A stretch of DNA of 5,626 nt from Micrococcales bacterium. GTDB taxonomy: Bacteria; Actinomycetota; Actinomycetes; Actinomycetales; Dermatophilaceae. The notes under the pieces are model-generated. The model worked only from the letters and a program-made list of their open reading frames with translations, had not been told where the DNA came from and searched no databases. Both the position numbers and the translations under genes were made by a program. The DNA is taken from assembly GCA_030537915.1 (NCBI GenBank), contig JAUNUZ010000178.1, positions 1-5,626 on the forward strand, in the 5' to 3' direction. The stretch's first letter is position 1. Every line of letters starts with the position of its first letter. Shown here piece by piece: positions 1-5,626 of this stretch.

Positions 1-534
1 CTCGTGCCCGGGTGCGGTGTCGGCGTAGAGCTCGACCTGCGCCGGGAGATTGGAACCGGTGTTCTGTTCCTCCCACATCGTCACGGGGGCCATCTGGCTG
101 TACCGCAGGTTGAGGCGCGTGTAGGCGTCGTAGACACCGCGGCTGATCGGCCGCTCGTCGCTGCCCTGCGTGAGCACGTGTTGGCCGCGCTTGCCCATGA
201 CGATCGCGGTGCCCGTGTCCTGACACATCGGCAGGACGCCCCCCGCGGCGATATTGGCGTTCTTCAGCAGGTCCAGCGCGACGAACTTGTCGTTGTTGCT
301 CGCCTGCGGGTCGTTAAGGATCGTGCGGAGCTGGGCCAGGTGGCCTGGGCGAAGGTAGTGCGCAATGTCGTGCATCGCGGTCTCGGTGAGCAGGCGCAGT
401 GCCTCCGGCTCCACCCGCAGGAAGGTCGTGCCATCCGGGCCTGCCACCGTGCTCACCCCGTCGGTCGTCAACAGGCGGTAGGGGGTGGGGTCGTCCCCGA
501 TCGGCAGCAGATCTACGTAGGCGAACTCGGCCAT
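1..534 (-). CDS. Class I (iron-sulfur) fumarate hydratase, N-terminal 178 residues, cut by window edge
   Basis: Interconverts fumarate and malate in the TCA cycle, in the cytoplasm. Translation of the minus strand from the ATG at 534-532 gives [15 protein letters not shown] and stays open to the window edge, so the C-terminal part lies outside. The segment [18 protein letters not shown] (residues 101-118) is the hallmark of class I fumarases: Cys104 is the first ligand of the catalytic [4Fe-4S] cluster, equivalent to Cys105 of E. coli Fum[14 protein letters not shown] (158-170) is also typical. The family is about 500-560 residues, so roughly one third is seen. The start is supported by a purine-rich GAAAGAG (547-541) six bases upstream, although this is a weak Shine-Dalgarno match. 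It follows the sugar-kinase stop by 26 bp on the same strand, so the two are probably co-transcribed. Class I rather than class II (FumC) is certain from the CQDTGT motif. I give no symbol because fumA and fumB cannot be told apart here. Confidence 0.95.
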   Translation of the reverse strand, partial: MAEFAYVDLLPIGDDPTPYRLLTTDGVSTVAGPDGTTFLRVEPEALRLLTETAMHDIAHYLRPGHLAQLRTILNDPQASNNDKFVALDLLKNANIAAGGVLPMCQDTGTAIVMGKRGQHVLTQGSDERPISRGVYDAYTRLNLRYSQMAPVTMWEEQNTGSNLPAQVELYADTAPGHE

Positions 535-560
535 TGCACGCTCTTTCGTTGCGGGGGCCT

Positions 561-1472
561 TCAGCTTAATTCGTCGCGCCGGGGCGGGTTGGCGCCCGCC
601 CGGCTGACCGTGATCGCGGCGCATGCCAGAGCGCGCGCCAGGGCCGGCTCGATCGTGGGGAAGTCGGCCTGCTCGAGGCGTTCGCGAGCATCAGCACCGC
701 CGAGCAGCTCGGCGTCCAGCAGGCCGGAGAGCAGCCCGGCCATGAAGGAGTCGCCCGCGCCCACCGTGTCCGTCACCTCTACGGGCGGGAGCGCAACGCG
801 GTGGATCTGCCCGCCGATGTAGACGAGCGCGCCCTGACCGCCGCGCGTGATGACCCCCAGCGTCGCACCCAGGGCGACCCAGTGGCGCAGGGTGTCCTCG
901 AGCGACTTGTGCGGGTAGAGCCATTCCACGTCCTCGTCGCTCGCCTTGACGACATCGCTCAGGGCAACGAGATCGTCGACCTGAGCGCGCACGTCCTGCG
1001 CGTGACCCATGAGCTGCGGGCGCGCATTGGGGTCGTAGGAGATCGTGTGCGTCTCCCCGACGCGCTGAAGGATCTCCTTGACGGCCGTCGCGCCCGGCTG
1101 CAGGATCGCACCGATCGAACCCGTGTGGACGTGCGCCCCGTCGGGCACCGGCAGCTGCGGATCCAGCTGCCACTCCAGCTTGAATGCGTAGGTCGCGGCG
1201 CCGTCATCGCCGAGCAGGGCAGTTGCCGTCGGCGTCCGCTGCGCGGTCGTGCTCCCTGGCGCCAGGGCTACGTGCTCGGCGGCCAACGCCTCGCTGATCC
1301 GTTCGCCGCGTTCATCCGTGCCGATGTGGGTGGCCAGCGACGTTGGATGGCCGAGTCGGGTCAGGCCGATCGCTACATTGGTTGGGCTCCCTCCGACGTG
1401 CTCGGCCTCGCCGCGTCGGGACACGACGATGTCGATGAGAGCTTCTCCGGCAACGATGACGGGCGCGGGCAT
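561..1472 (-). CDS. PfkB-family carbohydrate kinase, probably fructokinase-like
   Basis: ATP-dependent phosphorylation of a sugar in the cytoplasm. The 303-residue product has the usual length for ribokinase/PfkB-family enzymes and both family signatures. The N-terminal glycine-rich region [15 protein letters not shown] is at residues 27-41. The C-terminal ATP/anion-hole motif DTVGAGDSF is at 235-243, with Asp241 as the catalytic base. [12 protein letters not shown] (5-16) is the typical first strand, with the substrate-contacting Asp14. [10 protein letters not shown] in the middle is common in bacterial fructokinases, which makes fructose the best guess, but substrate cannot be assigned from motifs alone. 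The ATG start at 1472 has no proper Shine-Dalgarno (GAAGG lies one base before it), but a TAGATT element six bases upstream points to a leaderless mRNA. The kinase is first in a two-gene unit with the fumarase, divergent from the DUF4245-type gene. It is intact, with all key residues present. Confidence 0.93.
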   Translation of the reverse strand: MPAPVIVAGEALIDIVVSRRGEAEHVGGSPTNVAIGLTRLGHPTSLATHIGTDERGERISEALAAEHVALAPGSTTAQRTPTATALLGDDGAATYAFKLEWQLDPQLPVPDGAHVHTGSIGAILQPGATAVKEILQRVGETHTISYDPNARPQLMGHAQDVRAQVDDLVALSDVVKASDEDVEWLYPHKSLEDTLRHWVALGATLGVITRGGQGALVYIGGQIHRVALPPVEVTDTVGAGDSFMAGLLSGLLDAELLGGADARERLEQADFPTIEPALARALACAAITVSRAGANPPRRDELS

Positions 1473-1478
1473 GCCTTC

Positions 1479-1484
1479 AATCTA
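1479..1484 (-). promoter_or_regulatory. Putative -10 element of a leaderless promoter for the sugar kinase
   Basis: Read on the minus strand, TAGATT matches the actinobacterial -10 consensus TANNNT. Exactly six bases (GAAGGC) separate it from the A of the kinase ATG at 1472. That places the transcription start on the initiation codon itself, as in leaderless mRNAs, which are common in actinobacteria. No good -35 hexamer is seen at the expected distance (around 1502-1507, GCCCAA on this strand). This is an inference from spacing. Confidence 0.45.
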
Positions 1485-1498
1485 ATGGTGTGCCCCGG

Positions 1499-1534
1499 CC
1501 GTTGGGCGCGCGCGCGAGGGTGCGGGTCCAACGG
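1499..1534. repeat. 7-bp perfect inverted repeat in the divergent spacer
   Basis: CCGTTGG at 1499-1505 is repeated in inverse as CCAACGG at 1528-1534, with 22 bp between the arms. The left arm overlaps the place where the kinase -35 would be. It could be a two-site operator, a weak hairpin, or chance in GC-rich DNA. Confidence 0.3.
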
Positions 1535-1547
1535 TGGCCGCGCGTCA

Positions 1548-1554
1548 GGGAGGA
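1548..1554 (+). promoter_or_regulatory. Ribosome binding site that fixes the GTG start at 1562
   Basis: GGGAGGA is a near-perfect anti-16S match and lies seven bases before the GTG at 1562. It decides between this GTG and an in-frame ATG at 1490 that would add 24 arginine-rich residues and has no ribosome binding site. Confidence 0.75.
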
Positions 1555-1561
1555 TGGGCCT

Positions 1562-2308
1562 GTGAGCCCGACCCCCGCCAGTGATCGCGAGCAGCCTCCC
1601 CCAACCGACGACTCCGCAGCACGACCTGCGGCTGGTTCGGCATCGACGGGTTCGGATTCGACGGCGCAGCCGCAGACTCCGGCGCGTCGGCACGGTCGTG
1701 GCGGCTGGCGCAGTCTCGTCATCTCGATGGGTGTCCTGCTGGCGATCGTCGCCTTATGGATCGCGCTCCTGCCCCGACCGAGCGCCACGCCGCGTCCCGC
1801 GGTAGATGTCGCGGCATCGGCCGCGTACGTCTCCGCAAGTAGCGGCACGACCCTCTACGTCCCCAGCCTTCCGGCGCAGTGGCGCGCGACCAGCGTCCGG
1901 GCGACCGACACCGCCTCCGTGCCTGGTTGGCATGCCGGATACACCCAGACCGACGACGACCGCGCCTACGTGGCGGTCGAGGAGACCAAGGCAACAGGTG
2001 GGCCCTCTGACGAGGTATGGATCGCCGCGGTGATGAAGACCGCCCCCCAACGGGAGACCCGCACCATCGGTGGGCGATCCTGGCGGCTCTTCTCCGACGG
2101 AGGCGATCCGGAGCGCCGTAGCCTCGTCGCCCGCCTAGGCTCCACCCTCGTCGTGGTCACCGGCCTTGCCGATCTCGACGTGCTCGCCGGGGCCGCCGAG
2201 TCGCTGCGCCCCGTACCGCCGGGCCCGGGCGCGACGGGCTCGGGCGTGTCGGGTTCGGCTTCGCCGTCCACGCCGGTTTCGGGTGCCACGGCCCCACCCA
2301 GGTCGTAG
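1562..2308 (+). CDS. DUF4245-type single-pass membrane protein
   Basis: The 248-residue product has three parts. A Pro/Ser/Thr/Ala-rich cytoplasmic tail (about 1-48) ends in the basic stretch ARRHGRGGWR. One hydrophobic segment (about 51-70, LVISMGVLLAIVALWIALLP) follows. The rest is an extracytoplasmic domain (about 75-220) with YVPSLPAQWRATSVR, GWHAGYTQTDDDRAYVAVEE and a final Gly/Ser/Pro-rich tail. A positive-inside N-terminal anchor with TLYVP...W and WH.GY motifs fits the actinobacterial DUF4245 family, whose function is unknown. My recollection is that family members lie beside fumarase and/or glpX genes in other actinobacteria (Rv1100 next to Rv1099c-Rv1098c in M. tuberculosis), and the fumarase neighbourhood here supports that. 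The GTG start is set by the GGGAGGA ribosome binding site. The gene is intact and divergent from the kinase-fumarase unit. I infer a cell-envelope location; no enzymatic motif is seen. Confidence 0.83.
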   Translation: MSPTPASDREQPPPTDDSAARPAAGSASTGSDSTAQPQTPARRHGRGGWRSLVISMGVLLAIVALWIALLPRPSATPRPAVDVAASAAYVSASSGTTLYVPSLPAQWRATSVRATDTASVPGWHAGYTQTDDDRAYVAVEETKATGGPSDEVWIAAVMKTAPQRETRTIGGRSWRLFSDGGDPERRSLVARLGSTLVVVTGLADLDVLAGAAESLRPVPPGPGATGSGVSGSASPSTPVSGATAPPRS

Positions 2309-2618
2309 CCGCGACTGAGGCTCCCCTGGATTGACCCAGCCGCCGGCACCCGTGGCAGAGCTGCCCCTTCCGCCCGGGAGTCTGATGCGTCACGCTGGCG
2401 GGGATATCGAAGGCGGTGTTGATGACGGGAGCCAGGCAGCAGTCGGTCGATGCGCCGACGGCAGGCGGCGTGCGGGAGCGAGGGGTCTAGGCTCGTGCCG
2501 GCTCGGGGGCGCCCGTGTCCTGACGCACCGTTGAGCGATCCTGCGCGGCCTGAGGCGGGTGTCTTGGGCTGATCCCTACCAGGCGTGTGAGCGCGGGCAC
2601 CGCACAGAGGAGTGTGAG
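2309..2618. other. Intergenic region of 310 bp without a supported gene
   Basis: Short open frames exist on both strands (for example 2331-2534 plus and 2157-2393 minus), but none has a ribosome binding site or recognisable product. There is no strong hairpin terminator after the DUF4245-type gene; GGCAG-AG-CTGCC at 2354-2365 is only a five-base stem. The region must contain the promoter for the oxidoreductase genes if they are still transcribed. A lone TAGGCT (2488-2493) fits TANNNT but lacks a -35 partner. TGTGA at 2586-2590 is at best half of a CRP/GlxR-type site. Confidence 0.5.
2606..2612 (+). promoter_or_regulatory. Ribosome binding site of the flavin monooxygenase-like gene
   Basis: AGAGGAG lies six bases before the ATG at 2619. 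This strong signal shows that the original gene began upstream of the in-frame TAG at 2730, and not at the unsupported GTG (2814) or ATG (2820) inside the open part. Confidence 0.8.
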
Positions 2619-4483
2619 ATGTCGACAGAAACCTTCCCGGCCGACGCGACCAGGCCGGTCTCGACGACCGCGCAGACCGCTGTCAGAGGCTTTGCCGAAA
2701 CCCAGACAGCGCCCGAGCAGGCGGGGTTGTAGCGCTATGCGCGGGCCGTCGAATCCCGGGAGTCCGCGCAGGTCACCGAACTCTTCGAGGCGGAGGGCTT
2801 CTGGCGCGACCTCGTGGCCATGACATGGAATCTGCACACGGCACAGGGCCGGGCGGACATCGGGGTCATGCTGGAGGGGGTCGGGCCGGGAGCCTGGCCG
2901 CGCGACCTCCAGGTCACCTCGGCCGACACAGCTGACGGCGTGACGACCCTGATGTTCACCTTCTGCAACGACACCTTCACCGGCAAGGGGATCGCCAGAT
3001 TGCGCGACGGCTCGTGCTGGACCTTCCTATCCAGCGCCCAGGAGTTGTTGGCGCACCCCGAGCCCAAGCGCCGCCGACGCATCCTCGGCGCCGAGCACGG
3101 CGCCAACAATATGAGCCCGGACAACTGGCTCGACCGCCGGATCCAGCGCCAGGAAGGCTTCGGTGTCCAGGAGCAGCCATACGTGCTCGTCGTCGGCGGC
3201 GGTCAGGGTGGCATAGGGCTGAGTGCCCGGTTGCGACGACTCGGGGTGCCGACCCTCGTCGTCGACAAGCACCCGCGCCCTGGCGATCAGTGGCGCAATC
3301 GCTATCACTCGCTGTGTCTGCACGACCCGGTCTGGTACGACCACATGCCCTACCTGCCCTTCCCCGACGACTGGCCGGTTTTCTCGCCCAAGGACAAGAT
3401 CGCCGACTGGCTCGAGAGCTACGTCAACATCATGGAGCTCGACTACTGGAGCAACGCCGAGGCCAAGAGTGCCGCCTTCGACGCGGCCAGCGGCACGTGG
3501 ACAGTGACGGTGACCCGCGACGGCGAGGACCGCATCCTCAAGCCGACGCATCTCGTGCTCGCAACCGGCATGTCGGGCATCCCCAACCTGCCGCACGTGC
3601 CGGGCATGGATCGGTTCCGCGGGGACATCCAGCACAGCTCTGAGCATCCTGGAGGCGCGAAGTACCGCGGCAAGAAGGCGGTCGTCGTGGGTTCGAACAA
3701 TTCGGCCCACGACATCTGCGGCGACCTATGGGAGAACGGCGCGGATGTGACGATGCTGCAGCGCAGCTCCACACACATCGTCAAGTCGCATTCACTGATG
3801 GAGCACACGCTCGGGCCGCTCTACTCCGAGGACGCCCTCGATGCGGGCATCGACCACGACACCGCGGACCTCATCTTCGCCTCGATCCCGTATCAAATAC
3901 TCCCGGACTTCCAGCGGCCCGCCTTCGACACGATCCGCGCGCAGGACAAGGAGTTCTACGACGCGCTGACCCAGGCGGGCTTCATGCTCGACTTCGGCGC
4001 GGACGACTCCGGGCTCTTCCTCAAGTACCTGCGTCGCGCATCCGGCTACTACATCGACATCGGCGTCGCCGACCTCGTGGCCCGCGGCGAGATCAAGCTC
4101 GTATCGCCGGCCGTCGTCACGCACCTCACCGAGACCGGCGTAGCCCTGGAGGACGGTCGGGAGCTGGAGGCCGACGTCGTGGTCTTCGCCACGGGCTACG
4201 GGTCGATGAACGGTTGGGCGGCTGAACTCATCGACCAGGATGTCGCCGACCGCGTCGGGAAGTGCTGGGGGCTGGGCTCGGATACGCCCAAGGACCCCGG
4301 CCCGTGGAGGGCGAACTGCGAAACATGTGGAAGCCGACCCAGGTACCCAATCTGTGGTTTCACGGCGGCAACCTGCACCAGTCCCGGCACTACTCCCGCT
4401 ACCTGTCCCTACAGCTCAAGGCGCGTCTCGAGGGCATTGACACCCCCGTCTACGCCCTAGCTGACAGCCACCACAAGGAGTGA
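2619..4483 (+). pseudogene. Flavin-containing monooxygenase-like NAD(P)/FAD-dependent oxidoreductase, broken by an amber codon and a frameshift
   Basis: Repaired, it would be about 621 residues. Residues about 39-140 resemble a SnoaL-like/NTF2-type segment (ELFEAEGFWRDLVAMTWNL). The oxidoreductase core starts near 189 with YVLVVGGGQGGIGLSARL, whose Gly-rich FAD-binding turn is 193-200. Next come F333-G335-H339, part of the FMO fingerprint FxGxxxHxxxY with His at the last position, then the NADPH-binding turn GSNNSAHD (358-365) and ATGY (524-527). Such enzymes use NADPH, FAD and O2 to oxygenate small substrates; the substrate here is unknown. Lesions: TAG at 2730-2732 replaces codon 38. One base is also missing at about 4307, after Trp563; beyond it the natural C-terminus (GELRNMWKPTQVPNLWFHGG...) continues one frame over to TGA at 4481-4483. 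Without repair, the frame after the TAG ends at 4460 with an unrelated tail. The original start is set by AGAGGAG. The gene sits five bases before the dehydrogenase start, so they formed an operon. Sequencing error is a possible alternative cause. Confidence 0.85.
4475..4480 (+). promoter_or_regulatory. Ribosome binding site of the zinc dehydrogenase gene
   Basis: AAGGAG lies eight bases before the ATG at 4489 and overlaps the last codons of the preceding gene. It favours 4489 over the in-frame ATG at 4528, which lies closer to the usual family N-terminus but has no such signal. It also indicates coupled translation of the two genes. Confidence 0.7.
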
Positions 4484-4488
4484 GCGCG

Positions 4489-5494
4489 ATGACGACCTCG
4501 CAGCACACGTCGCAATCTGCCGCCACGATGACGGCCGCACGCTACTACGGCAACAAGGACCTGCGGATCGAGGAGGTGCCGGTCCCCGCCGTGCAGCCCG
4601 GAACGGTCAAGGTGCGCGTCGAATGGTGCGGAATCTGCGGCACGGACCTGCACGAATACGAGGACGGGCCTATCTTTGCCCCGCCCGCTGGCGCGCCGCA
4701 CCCGATCTCGGGGGAACCGGTGCCGATCACCCTGGGGCACGAGTTCGCTGGGGTCGTGGAGGTGGTCGGTCGGTACAACCTGTGCGTCAGCGGCGGCTTC
4801 ATCGGGCTGTCGGGCCAAGGGGGGATTCAGTGAGTTCGTCGTCGCGCCCGTCGAGCGGGTGTACGCGCTCGGAGAGCCGTCAACCGAAGTCGGCGCCCTC
4901 GTCGAGCCGATCGCGGTCGGCCATCAAGCGGTGCGCGGCAGCGGAATCCGGCCAGGTCAGAGCGCCATGGCGTTCGGCGCGGGCCCGATTGGCCTCGTGA
5001 CGATGGCATGCCTGCGCGCCATCGGAGTGGAGCGGGTCATCTCCGTTGAGCTGTCGGCCATCCGCAAGGAGAAGGCCCCGGGCGCCGGCGCCACGCTCGT
5101 CCTGGATGCGTCAACGGAGGACGTGCCGGCCCGGGTCAAGGAGCTGACGGACGGACTCGGCGCGGACGTCTGCTTCGAGTGCGTTGGCGCGTCGCCCGCC
5201 CTGCAGGCGGCGTCCGACTCGGCCCGCAGCGGCGGCACCGTCGTCAATGTGTCGATCTGGGGACACAATGCGGAGATCGACATGTTCGGGCTCGTCACGC
5301 GCGAGCTGCACCTCATCGGAACCAGCGCCTACTGCGGCGACCACGCGGCGGTGATCGAGTTGCTCCAGCAGGGCAAGATCCCCGCCGAGCAGTTCATCAC
5401 CGGTCGCATCGGGATCCAGGACATCCTCGACGGCGGATTCCGCCAACTCATCGAGAACAAGGAAGAGAATGTCAAGATCCTCATCCACCCCTGA
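4489..5494 (+). pseudogene. Zinc-dependent medium-chain dehydrogenase, 2,3-butanediol dehydrogenase type, internally deleted and frameshifted
   Basis: The family oxidises secondary alcohols or diols, such as 2,3-butanediol to acetoin, with NAD+. The first frame encodes 114 residues with the catalytic-zinc ligands Cys50 (WCGICGTDLHEYEDGP) and His84-Glu85 (TLGHEFAG). It then jumps from VVEVVG94 straight to RYNLC99. Relatives have about 30 residues here, including three of the four structural-zinc cysteines; only the fourth (Cys99) remains. A run of six G at 4819-4824 then shifts the frame, giving TGA at 4831-4833. The adjacent frame continues as FSEFVVAPVERVYALGEP, with ALVEPIAVGHQAV (third catalytic-zinc ligand region), the Rossmann turn FGAGPIGLV, an acidic residue in ISVELS that suggests NAD, and a normal C-terminus ending KILIHP. 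Repaired, it would be about 334 residues, against about 350-370 in the family. It sits five bases behind the monooxygenase-like gene. Substrate class is inferred from similarity to butanediol/sorbitol-type enzymes. It is very unlikely to be functional. Confidence 0.85.
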
Positions 5495-5513
5495 ATCACC
5501 GACACAATCTCAC

Positions 5514-5537
5514 CGAAGGCCGAGATATGGGCCTTCG
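5514..5537 (+). terminator. Stem-loop after the dehydrogenase, possible weak terminator
   Basis: CGAAGGCC (5514-5521) pairs perfectly with GGCCTTCG (5530-5537) around an eight-base loop, 19 bp after the dehydrogenase stop. No T-run follows, which is not unusual in high-GC actinobacteria. It could end or attenuate transcription before the next gene, or act as an mRNA-stabilising hairpin. Confidence 0.45.
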
Positions 5538-5587
5538 CTAAATCCGGCTAGGCAGATCTGGGGCGGGGTCGTGACCGTCTCGAAACA

Positions 5588-5596
5588 TCACAGTGA
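5588..5596. repeat. Small palindrome TCAC-A-GTGA before the last gene
   Basis: Four-base arms around one base, two bases before the ribosome binding site of the gene at 5609. Too short to call an operator with confidence. Confidence 0.15.
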
Positions 5597-5598
5597 CA

Positions 5599-5603
5599 GG
5601 GAG
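5599..5603 (+). promoter_or_regulatory. Ribosome binding site for the gene starting at 5609
   Basis: GGGAG (within AGGGAGA) lies five bases before the ATG at 5609, a good Shine-Dalgarno match that supports a real gene start at the window edge. Confidence 0.65.
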
Positions 5604-5608
5604 AACAG

Positions 5609-5626
5609 ATGAGCAATGTTCACGTG
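5609..5626 (+). CDS. Start of an unidentified gene, six codons visible
   Basis: ATG at 5609 followed by codons for Ser-Asn-Val-His-Val, then the window ends. The strong ribosome binding site and the same orientation suggest it belongs to, or directly follows, the oxidoreductase operon. It is separated from the dehydrogenase by 114 bp that include a stem-loop, so it may have its own promoter. Six residues are too few to assign a family; a metabolic gene linked to the oxidoreductases would fit the context, but this is only a guess. Confidence 0.55.

Larger units (their letters stand above)
1473..1561. promoter_or_regulatory. Divergent intergenic region between sugar kinase and DUF4245-type gene
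   Basis: This 89-bp spacer must hold the start signals for the leftward kinase-fumarase unit and probably those of the rightward DUF4245-type gene. On the minus strand a TANNNT hexamer is visible (separate entry). On the plus strand a ribosome binding site lies at 1548-1554, but I could not find a convincing -10/-35 pair. A GC-rich inverted repeat sits between the two. Confidence 0.6.

Noticed and set aside
4..822. Long plus-strand open frame of 272 codons opposite the fumarase and the end of the kinase gene
   Set aside because: It is the antisense shadow of two clearly recognisable minus-strand genes, has low-complexity Arg/Val/Ala composition, and has no ribosome binding site.
801..1565. 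Plus-strand open frame of 254 codons opposite the sugar kinase
   Set aside because: Antisense shadow caused by high-GC codon use; the PfkB motifs on the minus strand settle the coding strand.
2331..2534. Small 67-codon plus-strand open frame in the intergenic region
   Set aside because: Begins at TTG, has no ribosome binding site, and its product shows no recognisable motif.
2586..2601. CRP/GlxR-like site TGTGA-N6-GCACC before the monooxygenase-like gene
   Set aside because: Only one half matches the consensus, and it nearly abuts the ribosome binding site; weak evidence in GC-rich DNA.
2730..2732. Programmed read-through or an unusual amino acid at the TAG codon
   Set aside because: No conserved structure or context for recoding is visible, and the same gene has a second, unrelated frameshift, so plain damage is simpler.
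2814..4460. Intact 548-residue oxidoreductase starting at GTG 2814
   Set aside because: There is no ribosome binding site, the start falls inside a conserved domain that continues upstream in the same frame, and the last 50 residues come from a shifted frame. It is a fragment of a pseudogene.
4819..4833. Programmed ribosomal frameshifting at the G6 run
   Set aside because: The dehydrogenase also lacks its structural-zinc lobe, so producing a full-length product would still give a defective enzyme.
1..5626. Mobile element, CRISPR array, tRNA or rRNA
   Set aside because: No transposase-like frame, no regularly spaced repeats, and no cloverleaf or rRNA signature was seen on either strand.

Overview
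The window comes from a high-GC Gram-positive genome, most likely an actinobacterium. The evidence is strong G/C preference at third codon positions, GTG used as a start, an apparent leaderless promoter, and a single-pass DUF4245-type protein, a family I know only from actinobacteria. I cannot name a genus from the sequence.

Left part (1-1472, minus strand): a two-gene unit is transcribed leftwards. A PfkB-family sugar kinase (561-1472) comes first, followed 26 bp later by the N-terminal 178 residues of a class I (iron-sulfur) fumarase that runs off the window. Divergent from it across 89 bp is a membrane-anchored DUF4245-type protein on the plus strand (1562-2308). All three reading frames are intact. 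The divergent spacer holds a -10 element placed for a leaderless kinase mRNA and an inverted repeat that could be an operator or part of a terminator.

Middle (2309-2618): 310 bp in which I see no supported gene. It ends in a strong ribosome binding site.

Right part (2619-5608, plus strand): two adjacent, damaged oxidoreductase genes. The first encodes a flavin-dependent monooxygenase-like protein of about 620 residues with an N-terminal SnoaL-like segment. It carries an in-frame amber codon at codon 38 and a one-base deletion near 4307. The second is a zinc-dependent medium-chain dehydrogenase of the 2,3-butanediol dehydrogenase type. It has lost about 30 codons that encode the structural-zinc lobe and is also frameshifted in a run of six G. 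After a short stem-loop, the first six codons of a third gene follow at 5609, preceded by a good ribosome binding site.

Reading of the whole: a conserved central-metabolism neighbourhood next to a decaying catabolic operon. The oxidoreductase pair probably once acted on a small ketone, diol or alcohol, but the substrate cannot be read from the sequence. I found no mobile element, CRISPR array, tRNA or rRNA, and no evidence of a new defence or signalling system. The most noteworthy feature is the concentration of four independent lesions in two neighbouring genes beside intact ones.
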